64,000 nucleotides of DNA from NCBI GenBank assembly GCA_001875365.1, contig MIYX01000001.1:1-64000 (forward strand), written 5' to 3'. The notes below the pieces were generated by a model. It worked only from the letters and a program-made list of their open reading frames with translations, searched no databases and had not been told where the DNA came from. The DNA is from Marine Group III euryarchaeote CG-Epi4 (GTDB taxonomy: Archaea; Thermoplasmatota; Poseidoniia; MGIII; CG-Epi1). The position numbers and the translations under genes are program-made. The first letter of the stretch is position 1. The number at the start of each line of letters is the position of its first letter. Positions 15,139 to 24,831 of this stretch are shown here, one piece after another.

Positions 15139-17457
15139 ATGAAGACTCCTTCTGAGCTAAAAAAAGATTATCAATTTTGGGAAATTACTAAGGACTTAAT
15201 TGACCAGTGCATAGACGTTACATTAAATTTAAGTCAAAGTGGTCACCCGGGAGGTTCTCGTTCAAAAGTTCATGGAATGCTAATTACCTTATTATCTGGA
15301 GCCATGCGATGGGATATTCGAGATCCAACTAAACGTTTCTCTGATAGATTTGTACTAGTTGCAGGTCATGATAACCCTATGGTTTATGCGACATTGGCAG
15401 TATTAAATGAATCACTTCGAATTAAATTTGATCAAACACAAGATTCTAAATATTTAGTAAAAAACGGTGATGAGTTTCAGTTGGTCTGGGAAGATTTATT
15501 GACTTTAAGACAGAATAAAGGGCTTCCAGGCCATGCGGAAATGGAAGGTAAAACACTTTTCTTCAAATTTAACACGGGACCAAGCGGACACGGCTCTCCT
15601 GCAGCCGCAGGTGCAGCTTTAGCTCATAAATTGGCAGGAACTGAAGAAGTGAAAGTTTTTGCTTTTGAGGGAGAAGGTGGTTTGAGTACTGGTGTTACAC
15701 TCGAAACTTTAAATTCAGCTTGGGGACTTGGTCTTGGAAATTTAGTCTATTACATTGATTGGAATGATTATGGCATTGATAGCCGCCCATTCAGCAGTAT
15801 AGTTAATTCCACACCTAAGGAGCTTTTTGAAACAAGCGGATGGCATGTTGAAGGTACAGATAATTGCGAAGATTGGGATTCCTTCACTAAAGCTTATTAT
15901 AATTTAGTCGTTGAAAAATCTAATTCGGCAATTCCAAAAATGGTTTTTGCTAAGTCGCGTAAGGGACGAGGTTATCATAAGTTTGATGAGAAATCGCATG
16001 GTTCTCCGCATAAGAGAAATTCAGAATTATTTTGGAAGACTAAGGAAGATTTTGCATCTAAATACAACGTTAACTTTGATAATTTTGGTGAGGATGCAGC
16101 GCAATCGAGGGACGAGCAAGTTTCACAAGGTTCATCTTACTTAGAAACTATTTTTTCAGTTCTGCGTAATAATCAAGATCTAGTGGATTATTTAGCAAAT
16201 CGTTTAGTTGAGTTAGGAGACTCAGTACCAAATGATATTTCTTCTTGTAAAGTTAAAGAGGGTAATCCTCTTGACGACAAAGAGCTTTTTAACTTTACAA
16301 GTTATCCTTCAGAATTATTTGCTAATCCTGGTGATAAAGTTCCGAATAGAGTGGGTTTCTCCAAAATAGCATCATGGCTAAATTCATATTCTAGAAAAAA
16401 CTATAATCGTCCTTTGTTTGTGGCAATGTCAGCAGATTTAGCTGACTCAACTAATATTTCAGGCTTCGCAAAAGGTTGGGGTGATATGGAGGACTTGGGT
16501 ATGTACAGTAAAGAAACTAATACATCATCGCCACTTATGCCACAAGGTATAACTGAATTTGCAAATTCAGGTATGATGGCAGGTTTATCTACAGTTAATT
16601 TCAATTCAGATACTATCAATTCATTTAACGGTTTTATTGGTTCATTTAGTACGTATGGTTCTTTCAGTTATCTTAAATACGGTCCAATTCGACTTTTCAG
16701 TCAAGTTGCTCAAGATTCACAAATCAAAGTAGGTAAGTTATTGTGGATAGCAGGTCATTCTGGTCCTGAGACTGCAGAAGATAGTAGAACTCATTTTGGT
16801 ATTTTTGCACCAGGAGTTACTCAGCTTTTCCCTAAGGGTCATATCATTAATCTCCACCCTTGGGAGCATAACGATGTAGCACCAGCTCTAGCTGCAGCTT
16901 TTTCAACAAACGTTCCAATAGTAGCTCTTCATTTAACGAGACCTGCAATCGAGGTTCCAGACAGAGAAAAAATGGGAATAGCCAGCCACTTTGAAGCTTC
17001 TAAAGGGGCTTATTTGATAAGAGATTACGACGAAAGGCCACACGAGGGTGTAATTATTGTTAGAGGAACTAGTTCTACTAACACAGTTGTCTCTATCCTT
17101 GATGATATTAGTTCTAAATTTAATGTTAAAATAGTTTCAGCGATATCATGGGAACTCTTTGATATGCAAGATTCAAAATATAAATCATCTATTATTGGAG
17201 ATCAAGAGTGGGCTGATTCAATGGTTATCACTAATACTGGATTAAATGTTATGAAAAACTGGATATCCAATAGAGTAGTAGCAGATTACTCATTATCTCC
17301 AGATTGGGATAATAGATGGAGGACCGGTGGTAGCCTAGAACAAATTATTGATGAAGCACATTTAAGTCCCAGATGGGTAATAAAATCTATAGATAAATTC
17401 GCGACCGAAAGGTCTAAGCGATTGGAAAGATTAAAGAAGGAAATCCCTGAAAATTAG
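15139..17457 (+). CDS. Transketolase, single-chain
   Basis: At 772 residues it carries both halves that many archaea encode separately: the ThDP-binding N-terminal domain (SGHPGGSRSK near 35-44, cofactor motif around 178-210) and the pyrimidine-binding plus C-terminal domains (catalytic Glu E473 in GITEFANSG). It should move two-carbon ketol units between sugar phosphates, feeding pentose and erythrose phosphate synthesis. The usual GDG of the ThDP motif reads G178-E179-G180, while the downstream Asn is kept (YIDWNDYG), so metal binding may be slightly altered. The GMP synthase subunit gene starts 1 nt after the stop. A specialised transketolase-like activity cannot be excluded. Confidence 0.82.
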   Translation: MKTPSELKKDYQFWEITKDLIDQCIDVTLNLSQSGHPGGSRSKVHGMLITLLSGAMRWDIRDPTKRFSDRFVLVAGHDNPMVYATLAVLNESLRIKFDQTQDSKYLVKNGDEFQLVWEDLLTLRQNKGLPGHAEMEGKTLFFKFNTGPSGHGSPAAAGAALAHKLAGTEEVKVFAFEGEGGLSTGVTLETLNSAWGLGLGNLVYYIDWNDYGIDSRPFSSIVNSTPKELFETSGWHVEGTDNCEDWDSFTKAYYNLVVEKSNSAIPKMVFAKSRKGRGYHKFDEKSHGSPHKRNSELFWKTKEDFASKYNVNFDNFGEDAAQSRDEQVSQGSSYLETIFSVLRNNQDLVDYLANRLVELGDSVPNDISSCKVKEGNPLDDKELFNFTSYPSELFANPGDKVPNRVGFSKIASWLNSYSRKNYNRPLFVAMSADLADSTNISGFAKGWGDMEDLGMYSKETNTSSPLMPQGITEFANSGMMAGLSTVNFNSDTINSFNGFIGSFSTYGSFSYLKYGPIRLFSQVAQDSQIKVGKLLWIAGHSGPETAEDSRTHFGIFAPGVTQLFPKGHIINLHPWEHNDVAPALAAAFSTNVPIVALHLTRPAIEVPDREKMGIASHFEASKGAYLIRDYDERPHEGVIIVRGTSSTNTVVSILDDISSKFNVKIVSAISWELFDMQDSKYKSSIIGDQEWADSMVITNTGLNVMKNWISNRVVADYSLSPDWDNRWRTGGSLEQIIDEAHLSPRWVIKSIDKFATERSKRLERLKKEIPEN

Positions 17458-17458
17458 C

Positions 17459-18049
17459 ATGTCATACGATAATTTCCCAATTGCAGTAGTAGACAATGGT
17501 GGGCAGTGGACACATAGAGAATATAGAGTTCTGAATTATCTTGGATGCAGAGCAGAGATAATTTCTAATGTTACACCAATCGAAGAATTAGATAGGTTTC
17601 AAGCTCTGGTATTATCTGGCGGTGCTCCTCGAATAGAAAGTGAGTCCGAAGCTTTAGGATTAACTTCAGAATATTTAGACTTAGAAAAATGGCCTATTTT
17701 GGGTATTTGTGTAGGTCATCAGTACATGGCAACTCATTTCGGGGGAGAAGCAGGGCCGGCAGCTATTCCTGAATTTGGTTCCTCATTAGTTACACTTATT
17801 GAGGAAGGATGGATTTTGAAAGGATTCCCGAAAGAATTTAATGTTTGGGAATCTCACAATGATGAAGTACATAAGATGCCCAAGGGTTTCAGGATTTTAG
17901 CTTCTTCAGATGCCTGTCAAGTACAAGTAATGCAGCATGAAACTCTTCCTTACGCTGGCGTTCAGTATCATCCTGAAGTTGAAAATACCGAGTTTGGAGC
18001 TGAAATTTTCAAGAATTTTTTGAATAAGGCTATTGAATGGAATAAATAG
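17459..18049 (+). CDS. guaAA: GMP synthase, glutamine amidotransferase subunit
   Basis: This 196-residue class I glutamine amidotransferase has the nucleophile C84 in GICVGHQ and H171/E173 in VQYHPE, completing the triad. Its length and the FNVWESHNDEV segment fit the archaeal two-subunit GMP synthase, where this subunit supplies ammonia to a separate PP-loop subunit that aminates XMP. The synthetase subunit is not in the window; the PP-loop protein at 49192 is a tRNA thiolase. It probably shares a transcript with the transketolase gene 1 nt upstream. Confidence 0.88.
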   Translation: MSYDNFPIAVVDNGGQWTHREYRVLNYLGCRAEIISNVTPIEELDRFQALVLSGGAPRIESESEALGLTSEYLDLEKWPILGICVGHQYMATHFGGEAGPAAIPEFGSSLVTLIEEGWILKGFPKEFNVWESHNDEVHKMPKGFRILASSDACQVQVMQHETLPYAGVQYHPEVENTEFGAEIFKNFLNKAIEWNK

Positions 18050-18055
18050 TTAATG

Positions 18056-18063
18056 TTTTTTTT
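18056..18063 (+). terminator. T-tract after the GMP synthase gene
   Basis: Eight consecutive T residues lie 7 bp after the guaAA stop, before a fresh promoter. U-rich tracts without a hairpin end many archaeal transcripts. Seen in sequence; function inferred. Confidence 0.4.
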
Positions 18064-18083
18064 CTAGAAACATAGAGGTCATC

Positions 18084-18093
18084 TATATTTAAA
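18084..18093 (+). promoter_or_regulatory. TATA box that decides the start of the first UMF1-like transporter
   Basis: TATATTTAAA is centred about 25 bp before the ATG at 18113. This favours that ATG (protein starting MADPITRL) over the TTG at 18098, which would be only about 10 bp from the box. Confidence 0.6.
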
Positions 18094-18112
18094 CTGCTTG
18101 TTTATGATGATT

Positions 18113-19987
18113 ATGGCAGACCCAATTACTAGATTGTTTAGTTTAGGTTCGAAATTAAAAAACCTTCCAGAAGATAAACAAAAAGCTATCAGTGGTTATG
18201 GTTTTTATGACTGGGGTAAATCTGCATTTGAATGCAGTGTTACTTTGGCGATAATTCCGGTGTGGTATACACTTTTATTTCTTAAAGCAAATGGCCTTAC
18301 AGTTTCACTTTTTTCACAGTCAATGACTGCAGATGCAGTATTGTCTCTTGTCATAGCAATTTCTACACTTTCTGTAGCAATAATAAGTCCTCCATTGGGT
18401 GTGATAGCTGATCGTAGATTAGTCAAGATGCGTTGGTTGAAAATTCTAACAATAGTTGGTGCAGGTGGTACATTGTTAATTGCTTTCGCTCCTCTATTCG
18501 GTAATGCGTCTTGGATTTGGATTATGGTTATGTATTTTGTAGCTAATGTAGGGCTCAACGGTGCCGGAGTTTTTTACAATGCTTTACTTCCACATTTAGG
18601 AGAGCAAGATGAGTTAGATGATATATCTAACAGAGCGTTTGCTTATGGATATCTTGGTGGAGGCCTTCTTCTTGTTATTCATCTCGTAGTGCTAATGTCT
18701 ACAGATTTTGCTGAGTGGGCTATTCAGTTTTCAATGGCCACAGCAGGTATCTGGTGGTATGGTTTTGCTTTGGTTACATTTGCGTGGGTTCCAGAGCCTC
18801 CTGTTGAAAATGAAATGGAAAAATTAAAGTTTAGACAAGCAGCAAGATTTGCCGTAGGTGAAGTCACTCAAACTTTAAAGGACTACAAAGACTTTCCACA
18901 TTTATTTCTTTACATGCTTGCTTATTTTTTGTTTATTGATGGAATTAATACAGTCACAGCTCTGGCTGGAGTTTATGGAACCACTGTTTTAGGTATTGGA
19001 TTTACAGGATTAATAATTGCCCTTCTTGTTGTACAATTTGTTGCAGCACCATCAGCGATATTATTTACTAAATTGGCTGAAAGTAAGGGCACTAAACAGG
19101 CTTTGATGATTTCAGTATGTGGTTGGGTTGTTCTTTGTTTCGCAGGCCTTTGTTTTGCTCCGCTCGAATTAGAAACACATGAAGATTATGATATTTTATA
19201 TGAGTGGAGCGAAGAGGATGCTGCATATTCAGTTTATGTTTCTTGGTCAGCAAATGATCTTGCTCAGAAACTAGACTATGAAGATGATGAATTCGACGAG
19301 CAAGCTTGGGCGAAAGAATGGTCATACATTCTTCCTACGGAAGTTAACGAGGATGACAAAGGCATTTTGGAATGGTCTTGGGGAGATTCAGAGGAAGAAC
19401 CAAATATGGTTAAACTTCTAGGTGTTCCGGATTCAAATATTAGTTCTTTTGTAGATTCAGTAGATAATACTAGATTCAGTGTAAGTATTGTTGGAGGGGA
19501 ATTAAATGGAGAAGCAAATGTTGGCGAAGATCATCCAACTAATTTAGGTGATGGTGTTTTAGATAGTATTCCTATTTGGGCTAGAGATAATGTTTGGAAA
19601 CCTTTAGGGATGGGTGTTTTCCTTCAGTTCATAGTTCTTGGCTGTTTTATGGGAACTTTATTAGGAGGTTCACAGGGTCTTGCACGTAGTTTATTTGGAC
19701 AAATTGTTCCTGAAACTAGAAGTACTGAATTTTATAGTTTCCTTGGATTCTTTAATAAAGTTGCAGCGTTCTTAGGGCCAACTCTTTACTTTTTCATGGC
19801 AGTAATGTACGACAGTCGTGCAGGAATTTTCAGTATTGCATTTCTTCTTTTGTTGGGTGCAATTTTACTTTACCGAGTAGATATTGATGCAGGAATAGAA
19901 GATGCTAAAGCTGAAGACAATAGGATAAGGAAATTATTAGCGGAAACACCAGAAGCAGATTATGATTCCATTCATAACAAAGATTAG
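18113..19987 (+). CDS. MFS transporter, UMF1/Atg22-like, with large acidic insert
   Basis: About 624 residues from the chosen ATG, with roughly twelve membrane helices. The family motif YGFYDWGKSAFECSV at the first helix resembles the Y-D-W/L-xN/S-A signature of the UMF1 (Atg22-like) MFS family, implicated in efflux of amino acids or other small solutes. Between helices about 8 and 9 there is an extra hydrophilic, acidic domain of about 140 residues (rich in D/E and W, e.g. DILYEWSEEDAAY), presumably outside the cell; the neighbouring paralogue lacks it. Substrate unknown. The next gene starts 2 nt after the stop, so the two transporters are probably co-transcribed. Confidence 0.8.
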   Translation: MADPITRLFSLGSKLKNLPEDKQKAISGYGFYDWGKSAFECSVTLAIIPVWYTLLFLKANGLTVSLFSQSMTADAVLSLVIAISTLSVAIISPPLGVIADRRLVKMRWLKILTIVGAGGTLLIAFAPLFGNASWIWIMVMYFVANVGLNGAGVFYNALLPHLGEQDELDDISNRAFAYGYLGGGLLLVIHLVVLMSTDFAEWAIQFSMATAGIWWYGFALVTFAWVPEPPVENEMEKLKFRQAARFAVGEVTQTLKDYKDFPHLFLYMLAYFLFIDGINTVTALAGVYGTTVLGIGFTGLIIALLVVQFVAAPSAILFTKLAESKGTKQALMISVCGWVVLCFAGLCFAPLELETHEDYDILYEWSEEDAAYSVYVSWSANDLAQKLDYEDDEFDEQAWAKEWSYILPTEVNEDDKGILEWSWGDSEEEPNMVKLLGVPDSNISSFVDSVDNTRFSVSIVGGELNGEANVGEDHPTNLGDGVLDSIPIWARDNVWKPLGMGVFLQFIVLGCFMGTLLGGSQGLARSLFGQIVPETRSTEFYSFLGFFNKVAAFLGPTLYFFMAVMYDSRAGIFSIAFLLLLGAILLYRVDIDAGIEDAKAEDNRIRKLLAETPEADYDSIHNKD

Positions 19988-19989
19988 AT

Positions 19990-21552
19990 ATGAGTAGTTC
20001 AAGAAAGATATTAGATGCACCGAAGAAGATTAGAGAGAAATTAAAGGATTTTAACGAAGAAAGGAAAAAACCAAGAGAGCCAATAACTACCAAGGCATCC
20101 ATGTTTAGTATATTTTCATGGGCTTTTTACGACTTAGGAAATACTATTTTTTCAGTTCTAATAGTTTCATTTTATTTTGGTCTGTGGGTTGTCAGCGATG
20201 AAGTTGGAGGAACAGATTCCGATTATGGATATGCGAATGCAGCATCAATGGCTCTAGTATTCCTTACAGCTCCATTGATTGGGGCTCTTTCTGACCAGGC
20301 AAGGCGTAAGATGCCCTTTCTTTTTGTAACTACTCTTCTTTGTGTAGCTTTTACTGCCTTATTAGGTTATGAGGAAGATGGCTGGAGTAAAAGTACAGTG
20401 TTGACCGTTTCTCTGGTATTTTTTGTAATAGCTAATTATTTTTACCAAGCAGGTTTAATTTTCTATGATTCGACACTAGCTACCATTTCCACACCCGGGA
20501 ATAAAGGTCGAATTGGTGGAATAGGAATTGGTGTAGGATACGTTGGAGCTCTTGTAGGAATTTTATCAGCTTTGTATATTACAGAAACTTTGGGTTTTTC
20601 TTATACTGCAGTTTTTCAGCTGACTGCAGCTTTATTTCTGATTTTTGCACTTCCTTGTTTTATTTTCGTTAGAGAGACTCCAGGAGATAATTTCTGGCCC
20701 AGTTTGATGATACTGATGGCAGTTCTATTGGGAATTAATGCTTGGTTAATGGAATCTTCTAATTTAATTAAATATGCCACTTTGTTTTTCGCAATTTGGT
20801 GTGTATTTTCTTCCATGAATACCAAAACCACCCCTCTCTTTAGAGACGGATCAATAATTAATGCAACATCAGGAACATTCACACAGCTTAAAGGAACTTT
20901 ATCAATGTTGAGTAATTTTCCAGGACTATCTAGATTTTTAGTTGGTAGAGTTTTTTACACAGATGCCGCAAATACATCCATAACTTTTGCAGCAATTTAT
21001 GTTAGGGAAGAATTTGGAATGGAAGATTCTGAAATAGCAGTCTATACCTTGATTGGAGTTTTCTCATCAATAGTGAGCGGTTTTCTATGGGGTTACTTAG
21101 TAGATATTGTAGGTCCAAAAGTTACGCTTAACGCTGTGCTATGGTTTTGGTTTGCTTCTTTCACGCTTTTGATTTCTACAGTTTGGCTAGGTTTACCAAC
21201 ATGGATGATATGGTTGGCACCATTTTTAGCAGGTGTCGCACTGGGTGGGACTTGGTGCGCAGATAGGCCATATATGCTAGTCCTAACGCCACCTCGTTAC
21301 ATTGGTCAATTCTATGGCTTGTATAGTATGGTTGGACGTTTTGCGACGATTATAGGTCCTTTATCTTGGGCAATTATAGTAGATGAGTTGGGCTTTGGAA
21401 GGCCTGCAGCAATTGGTTTCCTTTTCATTGTTATGATTATTGGTTATATAATTCTCCAAGGTGTTGATGATAAACCTAGAGAGTGGCCTCCTGAGTTACA
21501 GGCAGATTACGAGCCAGAACCTCCACGTGGAGCAATTGGAAGGTCACGATAA
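19990..21552 (+). CDS. MFS transporter, UMF1/Atg22-like
   Basis: The 520-residue protein has about twelve membrane helices and a basic cytoplasmic N-terminus of about 38 residues. The UMF1 signature appears as FSWAFYDLGNTIFSVL at the first helix, and the MFS A-like loop as PLIGALSDQARRKMPF. It is a paralogue of the preceding gene but lacks its acidic insert. Probable small-molecule exporter or importer; substrate unknown. The pair may work as two subunits or as separate carriers with related substrates. Confidence 0.82.
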   Translation: MSSSRKILDAPKKIREKLKDFNEERKKPREPITTKASMFSIFSWAFYDLGNTIFSVLIVSFYFGLWVVSDEVGGTDSDYGYANAASMALVFLTAPLIGALSDQARRKMPFLFVTTLLCVAFTALLGYEEDGWSKSTVLTVSLVFFVIANYFYQAGLIFYDSTLATISTPGNKGRIGGIGIGVGYVGALVGILSALYITETLGFSYTAVFQLTAALFLIFALPCFIFVRETPGDNFWPSLMILMAVLLGINAWLMESSNLIKYATLFFAIWCVFSSMNTKTTPLFRDGSIINATSGTFTQLKGTLSMLSNFPGLSRFLVGRVFYTDAANTSITFAAIYVREEFGMEDSEIAVYTLIGVFSSIVSGFLWGYLVDIVGPKVTLNAVLWFWFASFTLLISTVWLGLPTWMIWLAPFLAGVALGGTWCADRPYMLVLTPPRYIGQFYGLYSMVGRFATIIGPLSWAIIVDELGFGRPAAIGFLFIVMIIGYIILQGVDDKPREWPPELQADYEPEPPRGAIGRSR

Positions 21553-21555
21553 CCA

Positions 21556-21565
21556 CTTTAATGTA
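21556..21565 (+). promoter_or_regulatory. TATA box of the acyl-CoA dehydrogenase gene
   Basis: CTTTAATGTA is centred about 23 bp before the ATG at 21583, consistent with a leaderless transcript separate from the transporters. Confidence 0.45.
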
Positions 21566-21582
21566 TATCTAGTAGGAATATT

Positions 21583-22767
21583 ATGGAACGTCGCATAGAC
21601 CACTATTTGGAAAGATTGGTATCTCCAGATTCAATGACTTTTTACAAGGCAGTTTGTGAATTTGCTGAAGAAAAAATTGAGCCTAATTATCTTACTTGGG
21701 AGCGTAATCACGAACTAATTCCAGAAGATATTATTGAGGAAATGGGACAGATGGGATTGTTTGGGGTTACAGTATCTGATAAATACGGAGGGCAGGGAGG
21801 TAATCAATTAGATTTAATCTTAATGGGTTTGGCTTTAGGATATCATTCACAATCTTTAGCAATAACTCCAGGTGCAGCAATGTCTTTGGGTGCTAAACCA
21901 TTACAACTATTTGGCACAGATGCACAAAAAGAAGCACATCTTCCTGATTTAGCAGCTGGAAAGAGAATGTTTGTTTTTGGTTTATCTGAACCTGGCCGAG
22001 GTTCTGATGCTACAAATCCGCAAGTTACGGCCACGAAAGATGGCGATGAGTGGATAATTAAGGGTGAAAAATGCTGGTCTACCAATGCAAAGTGGTCAAG
22101 CCATGTAGTTGTTCATGCGATGACTAGTCCAGAATCTAAACCTGGCTATCGAACTACTTGTTTCATAGTACCTATGGACGATTCAAACGTTTCGTATCAA
22201 GAAATGGCAGGTAAAGACTTGTGGAGTCAATCTTCTACAGGTTCAATTGCCTTTAATGGAGTAACCGTTACGGATGATGCCATATTAGGGAAAGAGAATG
22301 AAGGCTTCAAAGTCATGGCTCAAACTCTCAACGGAGGTAGATTGTTCATCGCAGGAATGTCGTTGGCTTCTCTTGCTTTTGGTCTTGATAAATGTAGAAC
22401 TTATGCACAAGAAAGAGAACAATTTGGCGTCCCGATTGGGAGCTTCCAAAGAGTTCAGGACGTAATTATTGATATGGACATTACTTTAGAGCAAGGTTTG
22501 ACTTGGCTTATTGATCTGACAAATAGGTATAATGATAGTACACTGGATCGAGAGTCAGCAGCAAAGGTAAAAATTGAATGCTCGAGGAAAGCCTCAGATC
22601 ACATAACAATGGCTATGGAGATATGTGGGGGCGTTTCTTCCTTAGATGAATTTGGGTTGACTAGGCACCATAGGGATTTGTTTGTTTGTAGGGTTGGAGA
22701 AGGTAGTAACTTTGCGCTGAAAGGCTTTGCCACTCGTCCACTAATGCCAGATATTACACTTCAATAG
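21583..22767 (+). CDS. Acyl-CoA dehydrogenase
   Basis: The 394-residue flavoprotein has the family's normal length and three domains. The FAD/substrate segment FGLSEPGRGSD and the strand around KGEKCWSTNAKWSSH are typical, as is GSFQRVQD in the C-terminal helical domain. The probable catalytic base is E373 in RVGEGSNFALK, aligned with the YEGT motif. It should introduce the alpha-beta double bond in an acyl-CoA during fatty or branched-chain amino-acid breakdown, passing electrons to ETF. Chain specificity cannot be read from the sequence. Confidence 0.92.
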   Translation: MERRIDHYLERLVSPDSMTFYKAVCEFAEEKIEPNYLTWERNHELIPEDIIEEMGQMGLFGVTVSDKYGGQGGNQLDLILMGLALGYHSQSLAITPGAAMSLGAKPLQLFGTDAQKEAHLPDLAAGKRMFVFGLSEPGRGSDATNPQVTATKDGDEWIIKGEKCWSTNAKWSSHVVVHAMTSPESKPGYRTTCFIVPMDDSNVSYQEMAGKDLWSQSSTGSIAFNGVTVTDDAILGKENEGFKVMAQTLNGGRLFIAGMSLASLAFGLDKCRTYAQEREQFGVPIGSFQRVQDVIIDMDITLEQGLTWLIDLTNRYNDSTLDRESAAKVKIECSRKASDHITMAMEICGGVSSLDEFGLTRHHRDLFVCRVGEGSNFALKGFATRPLMPDITLQ

Positions 22768-22803
22768 CGAAATATAGTTATAGGGCATTAGCTATTAGCT
22801 GAT

Positions 22804-23025
22804 GTGGACTTTGAACAGTTGGTTTGCTATAGCCAAACAATTATTATTTTAATATTGATTATAGGCTACATTATAAATTATCAAAATAATAGTAAAGTAG
22901 TTTCTCCAAATTCGTCTTTAAAATGTTCAAGTTGTGGTGATAAACTTTTAGGCGATGATCCAAATTATTGTTCCAATTGTGGACACATGAATTCACACTC
23001 GAAAGGTTCTAATTTAGAAAAATAG
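22804..23025 (+). CDS. Small membrane protein with C-terminal zinc ribbon
   Basis: The 73-residue protein has one membrane helix (about 11-27) followed by a double CxxC zinc ribbon, CSSCGDKLLG...NYCSNCGH. The start is GTG, with a TATA-like AAATATAG about 28-30 bp upstream. Zinc-ribbon/membrane-helix proteins are common in archaea and mostly uncharacterised. No function can be given. Confidence 0.65.
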   Translation: MDFEQLVCYSQTIIILILIIGYIINYQNNSKVVSPNSSLKCSSCGDKLLGDDPNYCSNCGHMNSHSKGSNLEK

Positions 23026-23054
23026 AATTAAAATTTTAAGTATATAGTCACCTA

Positions 23055-23288
23055 ATGGATATAATGAAGCGTAGAGAGATTAACTTTTCGAATACTTCAG
23101 ATGATGGTTGTAGTTCAATCGCGTGCAATAATCCAATAAAGCGTTCAGTCAATCGTAAAAAAGTAGATTCAGTGTCTTCATTGAACGTACAAGGAAGTGG
23201 TAAAAAAGTTGGTTTATGTCAGGATTGTTATAGAATTTTTAAGAAGTCCACGAAGAAAGATAGAGACATGGAGTCATTTGGTAGATGA
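23055..23288 (+). CDS. Small Cys-rich basic protein, possible zinc binder
   Basis: The 77-residue protein has two Cys pairs, GCSSIACNN near the N-terminus and LCQDCYRIFKK near the C-terminus, which could hold one metal ion, and it is strongly basic. Its stop overlaps the ATG of the next membrane-protein gene (ATGA), so the two are probably translated together. TTTTAAGTATA upstream (about 23034-23044) is a likely TATA box; the inner ATG at 23064 is an alternative start. Not a family I recognise. Confidence 0.6.
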   Translation: MDIMKRREINFSNTSDDGCSSIACNNPIKRSVNRKKVDSVSSLNVQGSGKKVGLCQDCYRIFKKSTKKDRDMESFGR

Positions 23289-24787
23289 ATGCATCTTATG
23301 CAATCTTCGAAGCTGAATTTCGAACGTCATTACGAAGTTCTTTTCAATCATTCAAGAAGCGCTTTGCATCTACATTCTTTATTTCAATTTTAGGTATTAT
23401 TTTTTCATTTGCCTGCATTAGATTGATGAATTTTGTAATTCAGAATCCTGACCTTTTTCCAGAAGGTTCTAATGAGGGTTACGGGACAATTTTATTAGTT
23501 TATTTTTCACTTTTTACTCTTAGGTCAGCCGGTATAACCTATAGAAAAATTGTTAAGTCAAGAATTATGGATATGTATCTTGTTCAACCTTTATTCCCCA
23601 GATCTATTATGCTAGGTCAATTTTTTTCTGTTTTGATTCCAAATTTAGTACTAACCTCAGGTATTCTTTTAATATTTTTTACAGGGAATATTGTTACTAA
23701 AACAAACATAAATGTTGAAATGGAGTTTTTAATATTATTGTATTTGTTTTCTTTTTTATCTGTTTTAAGCGGATTTATGTTTTCATTAATTGGCTCTTTA
23801 CATCCTTTTTCTAGGAAATTTAGTTTTTTAGTAGTTTTATTTCCTATTCTTTTTGCGCTTCTTCTAGTCTCTAATGCAGCTCACCAAGATCCTAATTTAG
23901 CTATAGTTATTGTTTTAGTTTGTGCAGTGCTTCTACTTATTTTCTTTTATTTCATGGATAATATTTTTGTGGAAGCTTTAGAATCTTATAAAATCAATTC
24001 ATCGTCTCACAAAAACCCAGTAAGAATATTACAATTTCAGTGGTTAAGCCCTTTGGTAGGTCGTAGAGCTTCAGCGATTTGTTCTAAAGAGGTGACGTCT
24101 TCTATTAGAGAAAAGGATGTCTTGAGTTCAGCTTTTTCTACCTTTTCTATTTCAATACTAATGATTTTTTGGTGGTTTAAAGTAGGAATTCCCACAGAGC
24201 CAGTTGGTGATCTCCCTCCAAAATTATACTATCCTGGAATGTTAGCAATTAGTTTGTATTTGGGGGCTTTATTACAATGTACAATGCTTGGTTCTACAAT
24301 GCTCGGCGTGGAAGGAAAACGTCTTTGGATTATGAAGTCTAATCCTGTGGAGTCATTATTAATTATGAGAGGAAAAGCTTTTGCTCTCTTGTTTATGGCA
24401 TTACCAGGACTTTTATCCATTTGGCTTCCAATATGCCTCTTAGCTAAGTTTCCTTTTGAGGTAACTTTATTTTTTGGGCAATGCGTTTTAATTTTATTGT
24501 TTGTTAATACGGGGTTGGGTATATGGGCAGGAAGCGCTTTTGCTAATTTTGATGAAAGTGATCGTGGTAATCCAGATATTCTAGTACAGTTCATGCTTAT
24601 GGGAACGTCAGCATTTTTTTCTTCAATATTACTTATCTTACCAGCTTCAGTAATGCTTTACAATCATAATATAGGTCTTTTAGCAGGCGGAATATTTGTT
24701 CTTTTATCGTTTGCAATAATGTTTGTAGGTATTAGAGCTAGTTCTTCGGCTTACCGTACAATATTTATTGATAGTTACGGCGCTTAA
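23285..24787 (+). CDS. Polytopic membrane protein, ABC-2 permease-like
   Basis: The 500-residue protein has about 10-12 membrane helices in two halves. The N-terminal segment (EAEFRTSLRSSFQSFKKRF), the amphipathic helix before the second membrane segment and the loop RIMDMYLVQPLFPRSIMLGQ are typical of ABC-2-type exporter permeases. No ATPase is encoded nearby. It overlaps the preceding small gene by 4 bp. Substrate unknown; classification is by overall look rather than a diagnostic motif. Confidence 0.6.
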   Translation: MNASYAIFEAEFRTSLRSSFQSFKKRFASTFFISILGIIFSFACIRLMNFVIQNPDLFPEGSNEGYGTILLVYFSLFTLRSAGITYRKIVKSRIMDMYLVQPLFPRSIMLGQFFSVLIPNLVLTSGILLIFFTGNIVTKTNINVEMEFLILLYLFSFLSVLSGFMFSLIGSLHPFSRKFSFLVVLFPILFALLLVSNAAHQDPNLAIVIVLVCAVLLLIFFYFMDNIFVEALESYKINSSSHKNPVRILQFQWLSPLVGRRASAICSKEVTSSIREKDVLSSAFSTFSISILMIFWWFKVGIPTEPVGDLPPKLYYPGMLAISLYLGALLQCTMLGSTMLGVEGKRLWIMKSNPVESLLIMRGKAFALLFMALPGLLSIWLPICLLAKFPFEVTLFFGQCVLILLFVNTGLGIWAGSAFANFDESDRGNPDILVQFMLMGTSAFFSSILLILPASVMLYNHNIGLLAGGIFVLLSFAIMFVGIRASSSAYRTIFIDSYGA

Positions 24788-24831
24788 AATTTTCAGCAAA
24801 TAGAATAATAATAGGTGTTCTATGTGTATGT

